DNA from: Pseudoduganella dura
Lineage (GTDB): Bacteria; Pseudomonadota; Gammaproteobacteria; Burkholderiales; Burkholderiaceae_D
Assembly (NCBI RefSeq): GCF_009727155.1
Contig: NZ_WNWM01000002.1
Span: 4,712,001 to 4,776,000 of the forward strand
Direction of reading: 5' to 3'
DNA length: 64,000 bases
Made by a program: the position numbers and the translations under genes. Under the pieces are notes generated by a model that was given only the letters and a program-made list of their open reading frames with translations, searched no databases and was not told the origin of the DNA. Position 1 is the first letter of the stretch; the number at the start of each line of letters is the position of its first letter. This document shows, one piece after another, positions 9,192 to 18,744 of the stretch.

Positions 9192-9208
9192 CCTACAGGG
9201 AGAGTAGG
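9192..9208. promoter_or_regulatory. inverted repeat CCTAC-N7-GTAGG upstream of recQ
   Basis: A five-base inverted repeat with a seven-base centre, 87 bases before the recQ start and just after the MAPEG stop. It uses the same half-sites as the GTAGG-N6-CCTAC palindromes at 17110 and 26498 but in the opposite order. It could be a regulator site or a small hairpin; which of these cannot be told from sequence. Confidence 0.3.
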
Positions 9209-9294
9209 CCGCGTCCTATGGCAACTGTCGGGCAAGACACCTATCGTGATTACACGATGGCGCACATGTCGTGTGCCACTTTCCCCTCACATAC

Positions 9295-11001
9295 ATGGTC
9301 ACCAGAAACCTCAGCGCCACCGAATTGCGCGGCACCCAGCGGGCAGGCAAGGCACGCACCGCGTTGATCCGCAACCTGCTGCACAATGTGTTCGGCGTCG
9401 ATGCCTTGCGCGCCGGGCAGCAGCGCGTCATCGACAGCGTGCTCGAAGGACACGACACCCTGGCCATCATGCCCACCGGCGGCGGCAAGTCGCTGTGCTA
9501 CCAGATTCCCGCGTCGATCTTCAAGGGCACCACGGTCGTCGTGTCGCCGCTGATCTCGCTGATGAAGGACCAGCTGGAAAAGCTGGAGGAAATCGGCATC
9601 GGCGCCGCACAGCTCAACAGCAGCCTGTCGCGCCAGGAGGAAGTCGATGCGCTGGACAGCATCCGCAACAACCTCAGTCGCATCATCTTCTGCACACCCG
9701 AGCGGCTGGTCAACCCCGAGTTCCTCGCGGTGCTGCAGGACATCCATATTTCGCTGCTGGTGGTCGACGAGGCGCATTGCATCTCCCAGTGGGGACACGA
9801 CTTCCGTCCCGCCTACCTGGAAATCGGCGCGGCGTTGCGTGCGCTGGGCCAGCCGCCCGTGCTGGCGCTGACCGCCACCGCCACCGAGGATGTGATCAAG
9901 GACATCTCGCAGCAGCTCGGCGCGCGCAGGATGAACGTGATCAATACGGGCGTCTACCGTCCCAACCTGCACTACAGCGTATTCCAGGTTACCAATCCCG
10001 CCGAAAAAACGGCGCAGGCGCTGCGGCTCGTGCGTGAAACCGAAGGCGTGGGCATCATCTATGCCGCCACGGTAAAGGCGGCCGAGGAACTGCATGCGGC
10101 GCTGGAGCAGGCCGGCGAAAGCGTGGCGCTGTACCACGGCCGCCTGCCGGCCCGGGAGCGCAAGGAAAACCAGGACCTGTTCATGAACGGCGAGCGCCGC
10201 GTGATGGTGGCCACCAACGCGTTCGGCATGGGCATCGACAAGAGCGATACGCGGTTCGTGATCCACCTGCAGGTGCCGGCCAACCTGGAAGCGTATTACC
10301 AGGAATCGGGCCGCGCCGGCCGCGATGGCGAGCCGGCCCGGTGCACGCTGCTGTACTTCCAGGACGACAAGCGGCTGCAGCAGTTTTTCCTCGTCAAGCA
10401 TTATCCTACCGCGCAGGAACTGCGCGATGTGTACGAGGCCGCGGCGGCGCGGGTGCCCTGCCCGGCGGACGTGATCTGCGATGCGGTGCCCGATCTGCCG
10501 GACAGCCAGCTGAAGGTCTGCCTCAAGCTGCTGAAAGACGGCAAGCTGTTGCGGCAGAACCGCAAGCTCGACTGGCTGTTGACGAACCGCGACGCCAAGG
10601 CCGCCGATTTCACCCGGCTGGCCGCGATCTACGAACAGAAGCAGGAGCGCGACCAGCAGGCGCTGGAACAGATGGTGGCCTATGCGCAGAGTGGCTATTG
10701 CCGCTGGAAGCAGCTCCTGGATTACTTCGGCGACGATTCGGCCGGCATCAAGTCGTGCGGCTGCTGCGACAACTGCGTGTCGCCGCCGGCCGTGCAGCCG
10801 ATCGAGGACGAAGAGCCGCTGTTCGAGCCGTTGCCGGAACCGGCCGTGCCACAGATCCCGTCCTTTGTCATCGGCAGCCAGGTAAAGGTGCCGAAATTCG
10901 ACATCGGCACCGTGCTGTCGGTGGCTGGCGACCAGATCACGATCGAGTTCCCGGAAAACACCACCAAGACTTTCATGGCGGAGTTCGTGCAGCCGGTCTA
11001 A
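9295..11001 (+). CDS. recQ: ATP-dependent DNA helicase RecQ
   Basis: RecQ is a 3'-5' superfamily 2 helicase acting in recombination and fork repair. The 568-residue product has motif I (MPTGGGKSLCYQIPA), the DEAH box (LLVVDEAHCISQWGHDF), motif III (LALTATAT), and motifs V-VI (NAFGMGIDKSDTRFVIH, YYQESGRAGRDGE). The RQC zinc cysteines are in GYCRWKQLLDYFG and CGCCDNC. The usual HRDC domain is missing; instead the last about 55 residues (GSQVKVPKFDIGTVLS to FMAEFVQPV) look like a small beta-barrel. The ATG at 9295 is used; another in-frame ATG at 9271 would add eight residues. It lies 87 bases before the ligase-associated repair operon. Confidence 0.95.
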   Translation: MVTRNLSATELRGTQRAGKARTALIRNLLHNVFGVDALRAGQQRVIDSVLEGHDTLAIMPTGGGKSLCYQIPASIFKGTTVVVSPLISLMKDQLEKLEEIGIGAAQLNSSLSRQEEVDALDSIRNNLSRIIFCTPERLVNPEFLAVLQDIHISLLVVDEAHCISQWGHDFRPAYLEIGAALRALGQPPVLALTATATEDVIKDISQQLGARRMNVINTGVYRPNLHYSVFQVTNPAEKTAQALRLVRETEGVGIIYAATVKAAEELHAALEQAGESVALYHGRLPARERKENQDLFMNGERRVMVATNAFGMGIDKSDTRFVIHLQVPANLEAYYQESGRAGRDGEPARCTLLYFQDDKRLQQFFLVKHYPTAQELRDVYEAAAARVPCPADVICDAVPDLPDSQLKVCLKLLKDGKLLRQNRKLDWLLTNRDAKAADFTRLAAIYEQKQERDQQALEQMVAYAQSGYCRWKQLLDYFGDDSAGIKSCGCCDNCVSPPAVQPIEDEEPLFEPLPEPAVPQIPSFVIGSQVKVPKFDIGTVLSVAGDQITIEFPENTTKTFMAEFVQPV

Positions 11002-11088
11002 GACTGGTACTTCAGAATCTTGCTTTGTGCGCTGCCGGACAGAGCGTACCCCTCGTGCGGGCTAAACTGGCCTGAACGAGGAGGATTT

Positions 11089-12276
11089 ATGGCCGGAGAC
11101 ATGGTCGTGGTGCGCAGGGAAGGCTTGTACTGCGTGCCCGGAGGGTTCTATATCGATCCGTGGCGGCCCGTCGAGCGGGCCGTCATCACGCACGGCCATG
11201 GCGACCATGCGCGCGTGGGCCACGGGCACTACCTGGCGGCCGCGCCGGGCATCGGCATCCTGAAGTCGCGCCTTGGCGACATCACCGTGCAAAGCCTGGA
11301 ATACGGCGAAACGATCGAGCACAACGGCGTGCGTATCTCGCTGCACCCGGCCGGCCATGTGCTGGGCTCGGCACAAGTGCGCATGGAATACGGCGGCGAA
11401 GTCTGGGTCGCTTCCGGCGACTACAAGGTGGAAGCGGATGCCACCTGCGCACCGTTCGAACCGGTGCGCTGCCATACCTTCATCACCGAATCCACGTTCG
11501 GCCTGCCGATCTACCGCTGGGAACCGCAGCAGCAGACCTTCGACGACATCAACGCCTGGTGGCGCCGCAATGCGGAACAGGGCCGCGCCAGCCTGATGCT
11601 CAGCTACGCGTTCGGCAAGGCACAGCGCATCCTGTCCGGCCTCGATCCCGCGATCGGGCCGATCGTCTGCCACGGCGCCGTGGAGCCGCTGAACCGCGTG
11701 TACCGCGAGGCCGGCGTGGCGCTGCCGCCCACGCGGATGGTGAGCGAGGTGGACAAGGCCGACCTGAAAAGCGCGCTGATCATCGCACCGCCCTCGGCCG
11801 GCGGCTCGCCATGGGTACGGCGCTTCGGCGACTATTCCGATGCGTTCGCCAGCGGCTGGATGCTGCTGCGCGGCGCGCGGCGCCGCCGCGGGGTCGACCG
11901 CGGCTTCGTGCTGTCCGACCACGCCGACTGGCCGGGGCTGATGTCCGCCATCAAGGCCACCGGCGCCGAGCGGGTGGTCGTCACCCATGGCTCGATCCCG
12001 ATCATGGTGCGCTGGCTGTGCCAGAACGGCTACGATGCCAAGGGCTTCGATACCGAATACGGCGACGACGAGGCCGAGGACGCCGCCGCGGCCGGGGCCG
12101 CGGCGGAGGGCGCGACGGGCGACCGCGCGGCGGAGAACCCGGCGGCGCCGGAGCTGGACGCGGTGGCAAAACGCTGGGCCGTGCCGGACAAGGCCGATGC
12201 CGCGCGGGCGGCCGGCACCGCGGCGGCCCGGCCCGGCGACGACGAAGGAAATAGCGAAGGAAAAGGCGATGCGTGA
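11089..12276 (+). CDS. ligase-associated DNA exonuclease (metallo-beta-lactamase/beta-CASP fold)
   Basis: First gene of the bacterial ligase-associated repair operon. The 395-residue protein has the MBL motif HGHGDHARVGHG (about residue 39), a second His in HPAGHVLGSAQV, Asp in ASGDYK, the ITESTFGLP segment, and the beta-CASP closing motifs LSDHADWPG and VVVTHGS. Relatives (SNM1/Pso2-like) are metal-dependent 5'-end nucleases thought to trim damaged DNA ends for the ligase. The AGGAGGAT at 11079-11086 places the start at 11089. The C-terminal about 60 residues are low-complexity, rich in Ala, Asp and Glu, and unlike the core. The gene overlaps the ligase gene by eight bases. Confidence 0.93.
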   Translation: MAGDMVVVRREGLYCVPGGFYIDPWRPVERAVITHGHGDHARVGHGHYLAAAPGIGILKSRLGDITVQSLEYGETIEHNGVRISLHPAGHVLGSAQVRMEYGGEVWVASGDYKVEADATCAPFEPVRCHTFITESTFGLPIYRWEPQQQTFDDINAWWRRNAEQGRASLMLSYAFGKAQRILSGLDPAIGPIVCHGAVEPLNRVYREAGVALPPTRMVSEVDKADLKSALIIAPPSAGGSPWVRRFGDYSDAFASGWMLLRGARRRRGVDRGFVLSDHADWPGLMSAIKATGAERVVVTHGSIPIMVRWLCQNGYDAKGFDTEYGDDEAEDAAAAGAAAEGATGDRAAENPAAPELDAVAKRWAVPDKADAARAAGTAAARPGDDEGNSEGKGDA

Positions 12277-13915
12277 GTTCGCCCGCCTGTACGCGGAACT
12301 CGACGAGACCACCGCCACCAACCGCAAGCTCGATGCGCTGAAGGCCTACTTCGGCAGCGCATCGCCGGAAAACGCCGCGTGGGCCGTCTACTTCCTGGCC
12401 GGCGGCAAGCCGCGCCAGGCCGTGCCCGTGAAATTGCTGCGGCAATACGCGACCGAATACGCGATGCTCGACGAATGGCTGTTCGACGAGTGCTACCACG
12501 CGGTCGGCGACCTGGCCGAGACCATTGCCCACATCCTGCCGGAACCGAAGCACCGCAGCGACGTGGGCCTGGCCGAATGGATCGAGGGGCGCATCGCGCC
12601 GTTGCGGGGCGCGGCGCCGGAGACCATCCGCGCCGCGCTGTTTTCGTACTGGGACGAACTGGAAACGCGCGAGCGCTTCCTGCTGGTCAAGCTGATCGGC
12701 GGGGGCTTCCGGGTCGGCGTATCGAAGCTGCTGGTGACGCGGGCGCTATCGGGCATCGCCGCCGTGGATGCCAAGCTGATCGCGCAGCGCCTGATGGGGT
12801 GGACCGACGGCAGCGTGCGCCCCACGGCGAAGGGTTTCCTGCAATTGATCGCGCTGGAATCGCCGGATGAACACGCGCAGCGCGGCGGCCAGCCATTCCC
12901 GTTCTTTCTCGCCCACCAGCTCAATGCCGATCCGGCCGCGCTGGGCGAGCTCGACAGCTGGCAGGTCGAGTGGAAATACGACGGCATGCGTGCGCAGATC
13001 GTCTCGCGCGGCAGCAACTGGATCTGGTCGCGCGGCGAAGACCTGATCACGGAGCGCTTTCCCGAACTGGCCGCGCTCCGGCTGCCCGACAACACCGTGG
13101 TCGACGGCGAGATCCTGGTCTGGCGCGAGGGTGGGGAAACGCGGGACGCGCCGGCCCCGTTCGCCGACCTGCAGAAACGCATCGGCCGCAAATCCCTGTC
13201 GCCGAAATTCCTGGCCGAGTACCCGGCCGTGCTGGTGGCCTACGACCTGCTCGAACGCGATGGCGTCGACCTGCGCAAGCTGCCGCAATGCGAGCGCCGC
13301 ACGCTGCTCGAGCAGCTGGTGGCTGAAATGAACGTGCCGCAGCTGCGCATCTCGCCGCTGGTGCACGCCGACAGCTGGCAGGCGCTGGCGGCCATCCGGC
13401 AGGAATCGCGCATGCGCGGCGTCGAGGGCATGATGCTCAAGGCGAAGGATGCGCAGTATGGCGTGGGCCGCACGAAGGATGTGGGCACATGGTGGAAGTG
13501 GAAGGTCGATCCGTACAGCGTGGACGCGGTGCTGATCTACGCGCAGGCCGGCCACGGCCGCCGCGCCTCGCTGTACACGGATTACACGTTCGCCGTGTGG
13601 GACGGCGACGGCAACGGCGGCCGCCAGCTGGTGCCGTTCGCCAAGGCCTATTCCGGCCTGACGGATGCCGAGATCGCGCAGGTGGACAACGCGGTGCGCC
13701 GTACCACGATCGAGCGCTTCGGCCCGGTGCGCAGCGTGCGGCCGACGATGGTGTTCGAGATCGGTTTCGAAGGCATCCAGGCGTCGCCCCGCCACAAGTC
13801 CGGCATCGCGGTGCGCTTCCCCCGCATCCTGCGCCGGCGCGACGACAAGGCCGTGGACGACGCCGATACGCTCGACATGCTGAAGGGCTTGCTGGCGGGG
13901 GCATCCGGCGCATGA
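12269..13915 (+). CDS. ATP-dependent DNA ligase of the ligase-associated operon
   Basis: A 548-residue ATP-dependent DNA ligase, distinct from the NAD-dependent replicative LigA. It has an N-terminal helical DNA-binding domain (about 1-200), then the adenylation domain with nucleotidyl Lys236 in [12 protein letters not shown] (motif I, KxDG). Motif III-like VDGEILVW, motif [14 protein letters not shown] and motif V-like WWKWKVDP follow, and a C-terminal OB fold ends in IRFEG-type sequence ([14 protein letters not shown]). It seals nicks after end processing by its operon partners. The start lies inside the 3' end of the exonuclease gene (overlap of eight bases) and the stop overlaps the helicase start (ATGA), implying translational coupling. 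Confidence 0.94.
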   Translation: MREFARLYAELDETTATNRKLDALKAYFGSASPENAAWAVYFLAGGKPRQAVPVKLLRQYATEYAMLDEWLFDECYHAVGDLAETIAHILPEPKHRSDVGLAEWIEGRIAPLRGAAPETIRAALFSYWDELETRERFLLVKLIGGGFRVGVSKLLVTRALSGIAAVDAKLIAQRLMGWTDGSVRPTAKGFLQLIALESPDEHAQRGGQPFPFFLAHQLNADPAALGELDSWQVEWKYDGMRAQIVSRGSNWIWSRGEDLITERFPELAALRLPDNTVVDGEILVWREGGETRDAPAPFADLQKRIGRKSLSPKFLAEYPAVLVAYDLLERDGVDLRKLPQCERRTLLEQLVAEMNVPQLRISPLVHADSWQALAAIRQESRMRGVEGMMLKAKDAQYGVGRTKDVGTWWKWKVDPYSVDAVLIYAQAGHGRRASLYTDYTFAVWDGDGNGGRQLVPFAKAYSGLTDAEIAQVDNAVRRTTIERFGPVRSVRPTMVFEIGFEGIQASPRHKSGIAVRFPRILRRRDDKAVDDADTLDMLKGLLAGASGA

Positions 13916-16374
13916 CGAAAGCCGTCGACGACTGGTTCGCCGCCCGTGGCTGGAAGGTGTTTCCGTTCCAGCGCGCCGTGTGGAAGGCGGCGCGTGCCGG
14001 CCAGTCGGGCATGCTGCATGCCACCACCGGTTCGGGCAAGACCTACGCCGTATGGTTCGCGGCGCTGCAGCGGGCCATGGCGGCGCCGCCGAGGCGCAAG
14101 GCCGGGCTGCGCGTGTTGTGGCTGACGCCGATGCGCGCGCTGGCCGCCGATACGCTGCGCGCGCTGTCCGACTCGGCGGCCGACCTGATGCCGGGCTGGA
14201 CCATCGACGCGCGCACCGGCGACACGTCGTCGAGCGCCCGCGCGCGGCAGGCCAGGCGGTTGCCCGATGCGCTGGTGACGACACCGGAAAGCCTGTCGCT
14301 GATGCTGTCGAAGGCCGATGCGCATGAGCAGTTCGCGCTGCTGGACATGGTGATCGTCGACGAATGGCACGAACTGATGGGCAACAAGCGCGGCGTGCAG
14401 GCGCAGCTGGCGCTGGCCCGGCTGCGGCAGTGGAACCCCGGCGTGGTGGTGTGGGGGCTGTCGGCCACGCTGGGCAACCTGCAGCGGGCCCAGGAAGCGC
14501 TGCTCGGGCCGGATCGCGACGGCCAGGCGGCGGGCACGGTCGTCGAAGGCAGCGTGCGCAAGGATATCGTGATCGATACGCTGATCCCGGCCAACCCGTC
14601 GCGCTTTCCGTGGGCCGGCCACCTGGGCATCCAGATGCTGCAGCCGGTGATTGCCGAGATCGAACGGCACGCCACCTCGCTGGTATTCTGCAATACCCGC
14701 TCGCAGGCCGAGCTGTGGTACCAGAACATGCTGGAAGCGCGGCCCGACTGGGCCGGGCTGATCGCGCTGCACCACGGCTCGCTGGACCGGGAGGTGCGCG
14801 ACTGGGTCGAGCTGGGGCTCAAGAAGGGCACGTTGAAAGCGGTGGTGTGCACGTCCAGCCTGGACCTGGGCGTCGATTTCCTGCCCGTCGAAAGGGTGCT
14901 GCAGATCGGCAGCGCCAAGGGCATCGCCCGGCTGCTGCAGCGTGCCGGCCGCTCCGGCCACGCGCCGGGCCGGGTATCGCGGGTGACGCTGGTGCCCACG
15001 CAAAGCCTGGAACTGCTGGAAGCGGCCGCGGCGGTGCAAGCCGTGAAGGACCGCGACATCGAATCGCGCCCGGTGCCGGACAAGCCGCTCGACGTGCTGG
15101 TGCAGCATCTGGTCACGGTGGCGCTGGGCGGCGGCTTCCGCCCGGAGGCGCTGTACGAGGAGGTGCGCACGGCCTGGTCGTACCGCGACCTGACGAAGCA
15201 GGAGTGGCAGTGGGCGCTCGATTTCGTGGCGCGCGGCGGCCAGAGCCTCACGGTGTATCCGGAATACCGGCGCGTGCTGCCGGACGAGGAGGGCGTCTAC
15301 CGCGTGCCGGACGCGGCGATCGGCCGGCGACACCGGATGGGCATCGGCACCATCGTGTCGGAAGCGATGATCCGGGTGCAGTTCCAGAGCGGCGGCCGGA
15401 TCGGCACCGTCGAGGAAGGGTTCATCGCACGACTGAACAAGGGCGACCATTTCCTGTTCGGCGGGCGCATCCTTGAATTCGTGCGCGTGCACGAGATGAC
15501 GGCCTACGTGAAGAGGGCCACCGGCGCGAAAGGCGCCGTGCCCCGCTGGCAGGGCGGCAAGATGCCGATGTCGTCGGAGCTGGCCCATGCCGCGCTGGAA
15601 CAGATGCGGCTGGCGACCGAAGGGATCTACCGGGGTCCCGAAATGGCGGCGGTGCGGCCGCTGCTGGACATCCAGGCGCGCTGGTCGGCACTGCCGACGC
15701 CGCAGCGCACCGTGATCGAAAGCGTGCACAGCCGCGAAGGGCACCACCTGTTCATGTATCCGTTCGCCGGACGGTCGGTGCACATCGGGCTCGCTTCGCT
15801 GCTGTCGTACCGGATAGGGCGGATGCGGCCGGCCACGTTTTCGATCGCCGTCAACGATTACGGCTTTGAACTGCTGGCGGCCGAGGAAGTGCCGTGGCCG
15901 GAGGTGTTCGCGGCCAGCCACGGCCGCGACGTGGACCTGTTCACCACGGACGGACTGCTCGAAGACGTGCTGGCCAGCCTGAACGCCACCGAACTGTCGC
16001 AGCGGCGCTTCCGCGAAATCGCCCGGATCGCCGGGCTGATCTTCCAGGGCTATCCGGGGCAGCCGAAAAGCAACCGCCAGCTGCAGGCATCGTCGTCGCT
16101 GTTCTTCGAGGTGTTTCGCAAGCATGACACGGGCAACCTGCTGCTGACCCAGGCGCAGCGCGAAGTGCTGGAACAGGAGCTGGAACTGAAGCGGCTGCGC
16201 GCCACGCTGGAAGCGCTGCAGGCGCGCACCGTGAGCTACCACGAAACGAAGCGCGCCACGCCGTTCGGCTTCGCGCTGATGGTGGAACGGTTCCGCGAAA
16301 AACTCAGCACCGAAAAACTGTCCGACCGCGTGGCACGGGTGCTGCGCGAACTGGAGAAGGCGGCGGGGCCATGA
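13912..16374 (+). CDS. ligase-associated DEXH-box helicase (Lhr-like)
   Basis: An 820-residue superfamily 2 helicase of the Lhr group. Walker A is [13 protein letters not shown] (about residues 36-48); motif Ia is [13 protein letters not shown]; the DEXH box reads [12 protein letters not shown]; motif III is GLSATLGN; and motifs IV-VI include [24 protein letters not shown] and [14 protein letters not shown]. The large C-terminal region carries the winged-helix and beta-barrel parts typical of Lhr-type enzymes. It is thought to unwind damaged duplexes for the ligase-exonuclease pair. Start and stop both overlap neighbours by four bases, showing tight operon packing. Confidence 0.94.
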   Translation: MTKAVDDWFAARGWKVFPFQRAVWKAARAGQSGMLHATTGSGKTYAVWFAALQRAMAAPPRRKAGLRVLWLTPMRALAADTLRALSDSAADLMPGWTIDARTGDTSSSARARQARRLPDALVTTPESLSLMLSKADAHEQFALLDMVIVDEWHELMGNKRGVQAQLALARLRQWNPGVVVWGLSATLGNLQRAQEALLGPDRDGQAAGTVVEGSVRKDIVIDTLIPANPSRFPWAGHLGIQMLQPVIAEIERHATSLVFCNTRSQAELWYQNMLEARPDWAGLIALHHGSLDREVRDWVELGLKKGTLKAVVCTSSLDLGVDFLPVERVLQIGSAKGIARLLQRAGRSGHAPGRVSRVTLVPTQSLELLEAAAAVQAVKDRDIESRPVPDKPLDVLVQHLVTVALGGGFRPEALYEEVRTAWSYRDLTKQEWQWALDFVARGGQSLTVYPEYRRVLPDEEGVYRVPDAAIGRRHRMGIGTIVSEAMIRVQFQSGGRIGTVEEGFIARLNKGDHFLFGGRILEFVRVHEMTAYVKRATGAKGAVPRWQGGKMPMSSELAHAALEQMRLATEGIYRGPEMAAVRPLLDIQARWSALPTPQRTVIESVHSREGHHLFMYPFAGRSVHIGLASLLSYRIGRMRPATFSIAVNDYGFELLAAEEVPWPEVFAASHGRDVDLFTTDGLLEDVLASLNATELSQRRFREIARIAGLIFQGYPGQPKSNRQLQASSSLFFEVFRKHDTGNLLLTQAQREVLEQELELKRLRATLEALQARTVSYHETKRATPFGFALMVERFREKLSTEKLSDRVARVLRELEKAAGP

Positions 16375-17102
16375 CCGGGGCCGGCGTCATTGCAGGCGGC
16401 AGCGCGAACGGTGCGGGCGGAGAGCGCCCCGCGCATGGCGGCACGGCGATCGAGCTGGCCGGCGAGCCGGTACTGCTGCTGCCGCAAAAGGCGCTAGTGT
16501 GGCCGCGCGCGCGGATGCTGGTCGTGGCCGATATCCACTTCGGCAAGGCGGCCTCGTTCCGTGCGCTCGGCGTGCCGGTACCGCGCGGGACCACCACCGA
16601 AAACCTGGCCGGCCTGGATGCGCTGCTGGCCGCCCACGATATCGGCCACATCCTGTTCCTGGGCGATTTCCTGCATGCGAAGGCCGCGCACGCCAGCGCC
16701 ACGCTGCAGGCAATGCTGGCGTGGCGCGAGCGGCACCCCTTGCTGGCGCTGACGCTGGTGCGCGGCAACCACGACAGGCATGCCGGCGATCCGTCGCGGC
16801 TGCTGCGAATCGACCTGGTCGACGAGCCGCACCGGATCGGCCCGTTTGCGTTCTGCCACCACCCGGACCTGGCGCCCGGGCAGGTGCACGGTGGCTACGT
16901 GCTGGCCGGCCACGTGCATCCCGTGTATTGCCTCGCGGGCCGGCGGGAGAGACTGCGCCTGCCTTGTTTCGTGATCGGCGAGCGCCATGCGATCCTGCCT
17001 TCGTTCGGGGCGTTCACGGGCGGCCATCCGGTGGAACCGGCGTTGGACGAACGGCTTTACCTGGTGGCCGACGATTGCTTATATCCCCTCAATAGTCGAT
17101 AA
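16371..17102 (+). CDS. pdeM: ligase-associated DNA damage response endonuclease PdeM
   Basis: A 243-residue calcineurin-like metallophosphoesterase, last gene of the ligase-associated operon. Metal-binding motifs are [10 protein letters not shown] (D-x-H), FLGDFLHAK (G-D), [12 protein letters not shown] (G-N-H-D) and LAGHVHPV (G-H-x-H). It is expected to be a manganese-dependent single-strand endonuclease or phosphodiesterase acting with the helicase, ligase and exonuclease. The ATG overlaps the helicase stop (ATGA). The first about 25 residues (Gly/Ala-rich) precede the usual domain start, so initiation could be slightly downstream. No terminator was seen immediately after it. Confidence 0.92.
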   Translation: MTGAGVIAGGSANGAGGERPAHGGTAIELAGEPVLLLPQKALVWPRARMLVVADIHFGKAASFRALGVPVPRGTTTENLAGLDALLAAHDIGHILFLGDFLHAKAAHASATLQAMLAWRERHPLLALTLVRGNHDRHAGDPSRLLRIDLVDEPHRIGPFAFCHHPDLAPGQVHGGYVLAGHVHPVYCLAGRRERLRLPCFVIGERHAILPSFGAFTGGHPVEPALDERLYLVADDCLYPLNSR

Positions 17103-17109
17103 GTCTTTA

Positions 17110-17125
17110 GTAGGCATTCTCCTAC
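17110..17125. promoter_or_regulatory. palindrome GTAGG-N6-CCTAC upstream of KGG stress protein gene
   Basis: GTAGGCATTCTCCTAC, a perfect five-base inverted repeat with a six-base spacer, lies 180 bases before the KGG-protein start and just after pdeM. An identical half-site architecture occurs at 26498-26513. It is a plausible regulator binding site of unknown owner. Confidence 0.4.
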
Positions 17126-17304
17126 ATTAATACATGTAGCAGTCCTATATTTGCTGTTCAGTGCTTCCACTACCATGAAGTCTCCTGTTGCCCGAACGTT
17201 ATTACAAAGATCGTCGCTGGTCGGTATCCCGTTCGGGCGCGGGATCCCTCCTCACTGCACCCACGTCAACGTTCCCCCAATGCGTCACTTCAGGAGAATC
17301 CATC

Positions 17305-17622
17305 ATGGCTTCAAATCAGGGTAACAATCGAGGCACTCGACAAGGCGAAGCACAAGGCAACAAGCAAAGCAGCACACGCAACCGCGGTTTCGCATCGATG
17401 GATCCACAGCGCCAGCGTGAGATCGCCTCCGAAGGCGGCCGTGCCGCGCATGCCAAGGGCACAGCGCACGAGTTCACTTCGGAAGAAGCACGCCGTGCCG
17501 GGGCCATGAGCCACAAGAACGGCAACCGCCAGAGCGCCGCGCGCGCCAGCAGCAGCGCCGAAAGCGACCAGGGCAACCTGGCCGGACCATCCGACGGCCG
17601 CAACGACAACCGCCAGGGCTGA
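17305..17622 (+). CDS. KGG-repeat general stress protein (YciG-like)
   Basis: A 105-residue, very hydrophilic, probably disordered protein rich in Asn, Gln, Ser, Arg and Gly. It contains the KGG/stress-induced repeat: RGFASMDPQRQREIASEGG followed by RAAHAKGTAHEFTSEEARRAG. Such proteins accumulate in stationary phase or osmotic stress; their molecular role is unclear. An AGGAGA site at 17291-17296 supports the ATG at 17305. A GTAGG-N6-CCTAC palindrome lies 180 bases upstream. A second small hydrophilic gene follows after 54 bases and may be cotranscribed. Confidence 0.88.
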   Translation: MASNQGNNRGTRQGEAQGNKQSSTRNRGFASMDPQRQREIASEGGRAAHAKGTAHEFTSEEARRAGAMSHKNGNRQSAARASSSAESDQGNLAGPSDGRNDNRQG

Positions 17623-17676
17623 TCACACTCCCCCCCCGCGGCAGCATCAGGATAAGACTGGGCCCAGGAGATTCGC

Positions 17677-17934
17677 ATGACTCCCCCCGACAAATCCCGC
17701 AAGAACAAAAACAGTGAAGATACGTTCGTTCTGGTAGATACGGAACATCCGGGCATCGGCAATGTCGATGTACCCGAGACGGAAGTACGCCGCCTGGACA
17801 AGCCTATTCCCGGTAACCGCCAGGGCGCGGATCCGGGTTCCCGCCAGAGCGGCGGCCAACCTTCCCGTCAGGGTGGGGAACCCCCGGGCACCGAAGGCGG
17901 TGCTCCAGGGCCGGAATCGAGTTCCGGCGTATGA
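17677..17934 (+). CDS. small hydrophilic hypothetical protein
   Basis: An 85-residue protein that I do not recognise. It opens with a charged segment (MTPPDKSRKNKNSED), has a short ordered-looking middle (TFVLVDTEHPGIGNVDVPE) and ends in a Gly/Pro/Gln/Ser-rich disordered tail. CAGGAG lies eight bases before the ATG at 17677, and a strong hairpin terminator begins six bases after the stop; both support a real gene. Pairing with the KGG stress gene suggests a role under the same conditions, but this is only positional. Confidence 0.65.
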   Translation: MTPPDKSRKNKNSEDTFVLVDTEHPGIGNVDVPETEVRRLDKPIPGNRQGADPGSRQSGGQPSRQGGEPPGTEGGAPGPESSSGV

Positions 17935-17939
17935 CGACA

Positions 17940-17967
17940 CCCCGGCCGCGTGCCGGGGTTTTCGTTT
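17940..17967 (+). terminator. rho-independent terminator
   Basis: Seven-base stem CCCCGGC/GCCGGGG with a CGCGT loop followed by TTTTCGTTT. It closes the KGG-hypothetical transcription unit. Confidence 0.85.
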
Positions 17968-18026
17968 CTGCCCGGCCAGGACCGGATGGTGCCGGGCCGC
18001 CGTGGCGGCCTGGCACCATGCCGTCA

Positions 18027-18524
18027 TCAACTGCCCAGGTGACGGTGCTCGCCCACGTTGGTCGGCGGCTTGCCGGTGATGGCGGCCTTGGCCAGCGCGA
18101 ACAGCGTGACCATCTTGCTGTTGGCGGTATCCCAGTACTCGGCCGATTGCAGCTCCACGCGCAGCAGGGCCAGGTGCGGGTCGTCGAGGCCTTGCGGGAA
18201 CCATGCCTTGACGGCCGGGTTCCATAATTCTTCCGCCTTGGCACGATCGCGCAGCAATGCGGCGCGCCCCGATACCGATACATACAGATGGTCGTCGACA
18301 TCCGCGAACGACACGTTCACCGATGGGTGGCCGAGCAGTTCGCCCGTGAACGCTTCCTGGTCGGAGACGAAGAACCAGATATTGCCTTCGTTATCGAGTT
18401 GCTGGAGCGTCAGCGGGCGACTCGTCAGTGCGCCGGTGGCGTCCTGCGTGGTAAACATGCCGAATTTCACATCCTTGACGCGATCCCGCAGGTCATGCAG
18501 TTCAGTCGTGGTAAACACAGCCAT
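18027..18524 (-). CDS. pyridoxamine 5'-phosphate oxidase-fold protein (general stress protein 26-like)
   Basis: A 165-residue split-barrel flavin-binding-fold protein. The family signs are VKFGMFTTQDATGALTSRPLTLQQ (flavin phosphate region), IWFFVSDQEAF, VNVSFADVDDHLYVSVSGRAALLRDR and ELWNPAVKAWFPQG, as in the stress proteins related to pyridoxamine oxidase. It is unlikely to be PdxH; these relatives bind FMN, FAD or F420 and their reactions are mostly unknown. It reads opposite to the KGG pair and diverges from the Fur-controlled operon, with about 220 bases between the two starts. GGAGGC lies upstream of the ATG at 18524. Confidence 0.87.
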   Translation of the reverse strand: MAVFTTTELHDLRDRVKDVKFGMFTTQDATGALTSRPLTLQQLDNEGNIWFFVSDQEAFTGELLGHPSVNVSFADVDDHLYVSVSGRAALLRDRAKAEELWNPAVKAWFPQGLDDPHLALLRVELQSAEYWDTANSKMVTLFALAKAAITGKPPTNVGEHRHLGS

Positions 18525-18676
18525 GGTGCCTCCTTTTCAGTTTGTCCTGTACAAGCTTGCAGGATAACCCGGCCTGTTCCATGTCTCTGTACGCTGGCGT
18601 ACATGCACCTTTGTTGTGGGGACACGAGGGAGAATTGTTTCGTATGTAACAGGGACTCGGCCGTTGGTTGACGGCG

Positions 18677-18699
18677 CAAATGATAATCATTATCATTTG
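18677..18699. promoter_or_regulatory. Fur box ahead of the PepSY-DUF2271-DUF4198-apbE operon
   Basis: A perfect 23-base palindrome with a single-base centre, built on the core TGATAATCATTATCA (18681-18695), nearly identical to the Fur consensus of three GATAAT-type hexamers. It ends 45 bases before the GTG start of the first operon gene, where bound Fur-Fe would block transcription. Iron-limited induction of the operon is therefore expected. Confidence 0.92.
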
Positions 18700-18744
18700 T
18701 TGATTATTACAAGCATCTCATCGAAAAAAAGTGGGCGGGAAAAA

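Noticed and set aside
18616..18744. Earlier start for the PepSY gene running through the Fur box
   Set aside because: A coding region across the operator would be unusual, and the added residues show no conservation pattern; GTG 18745 fits the family length.
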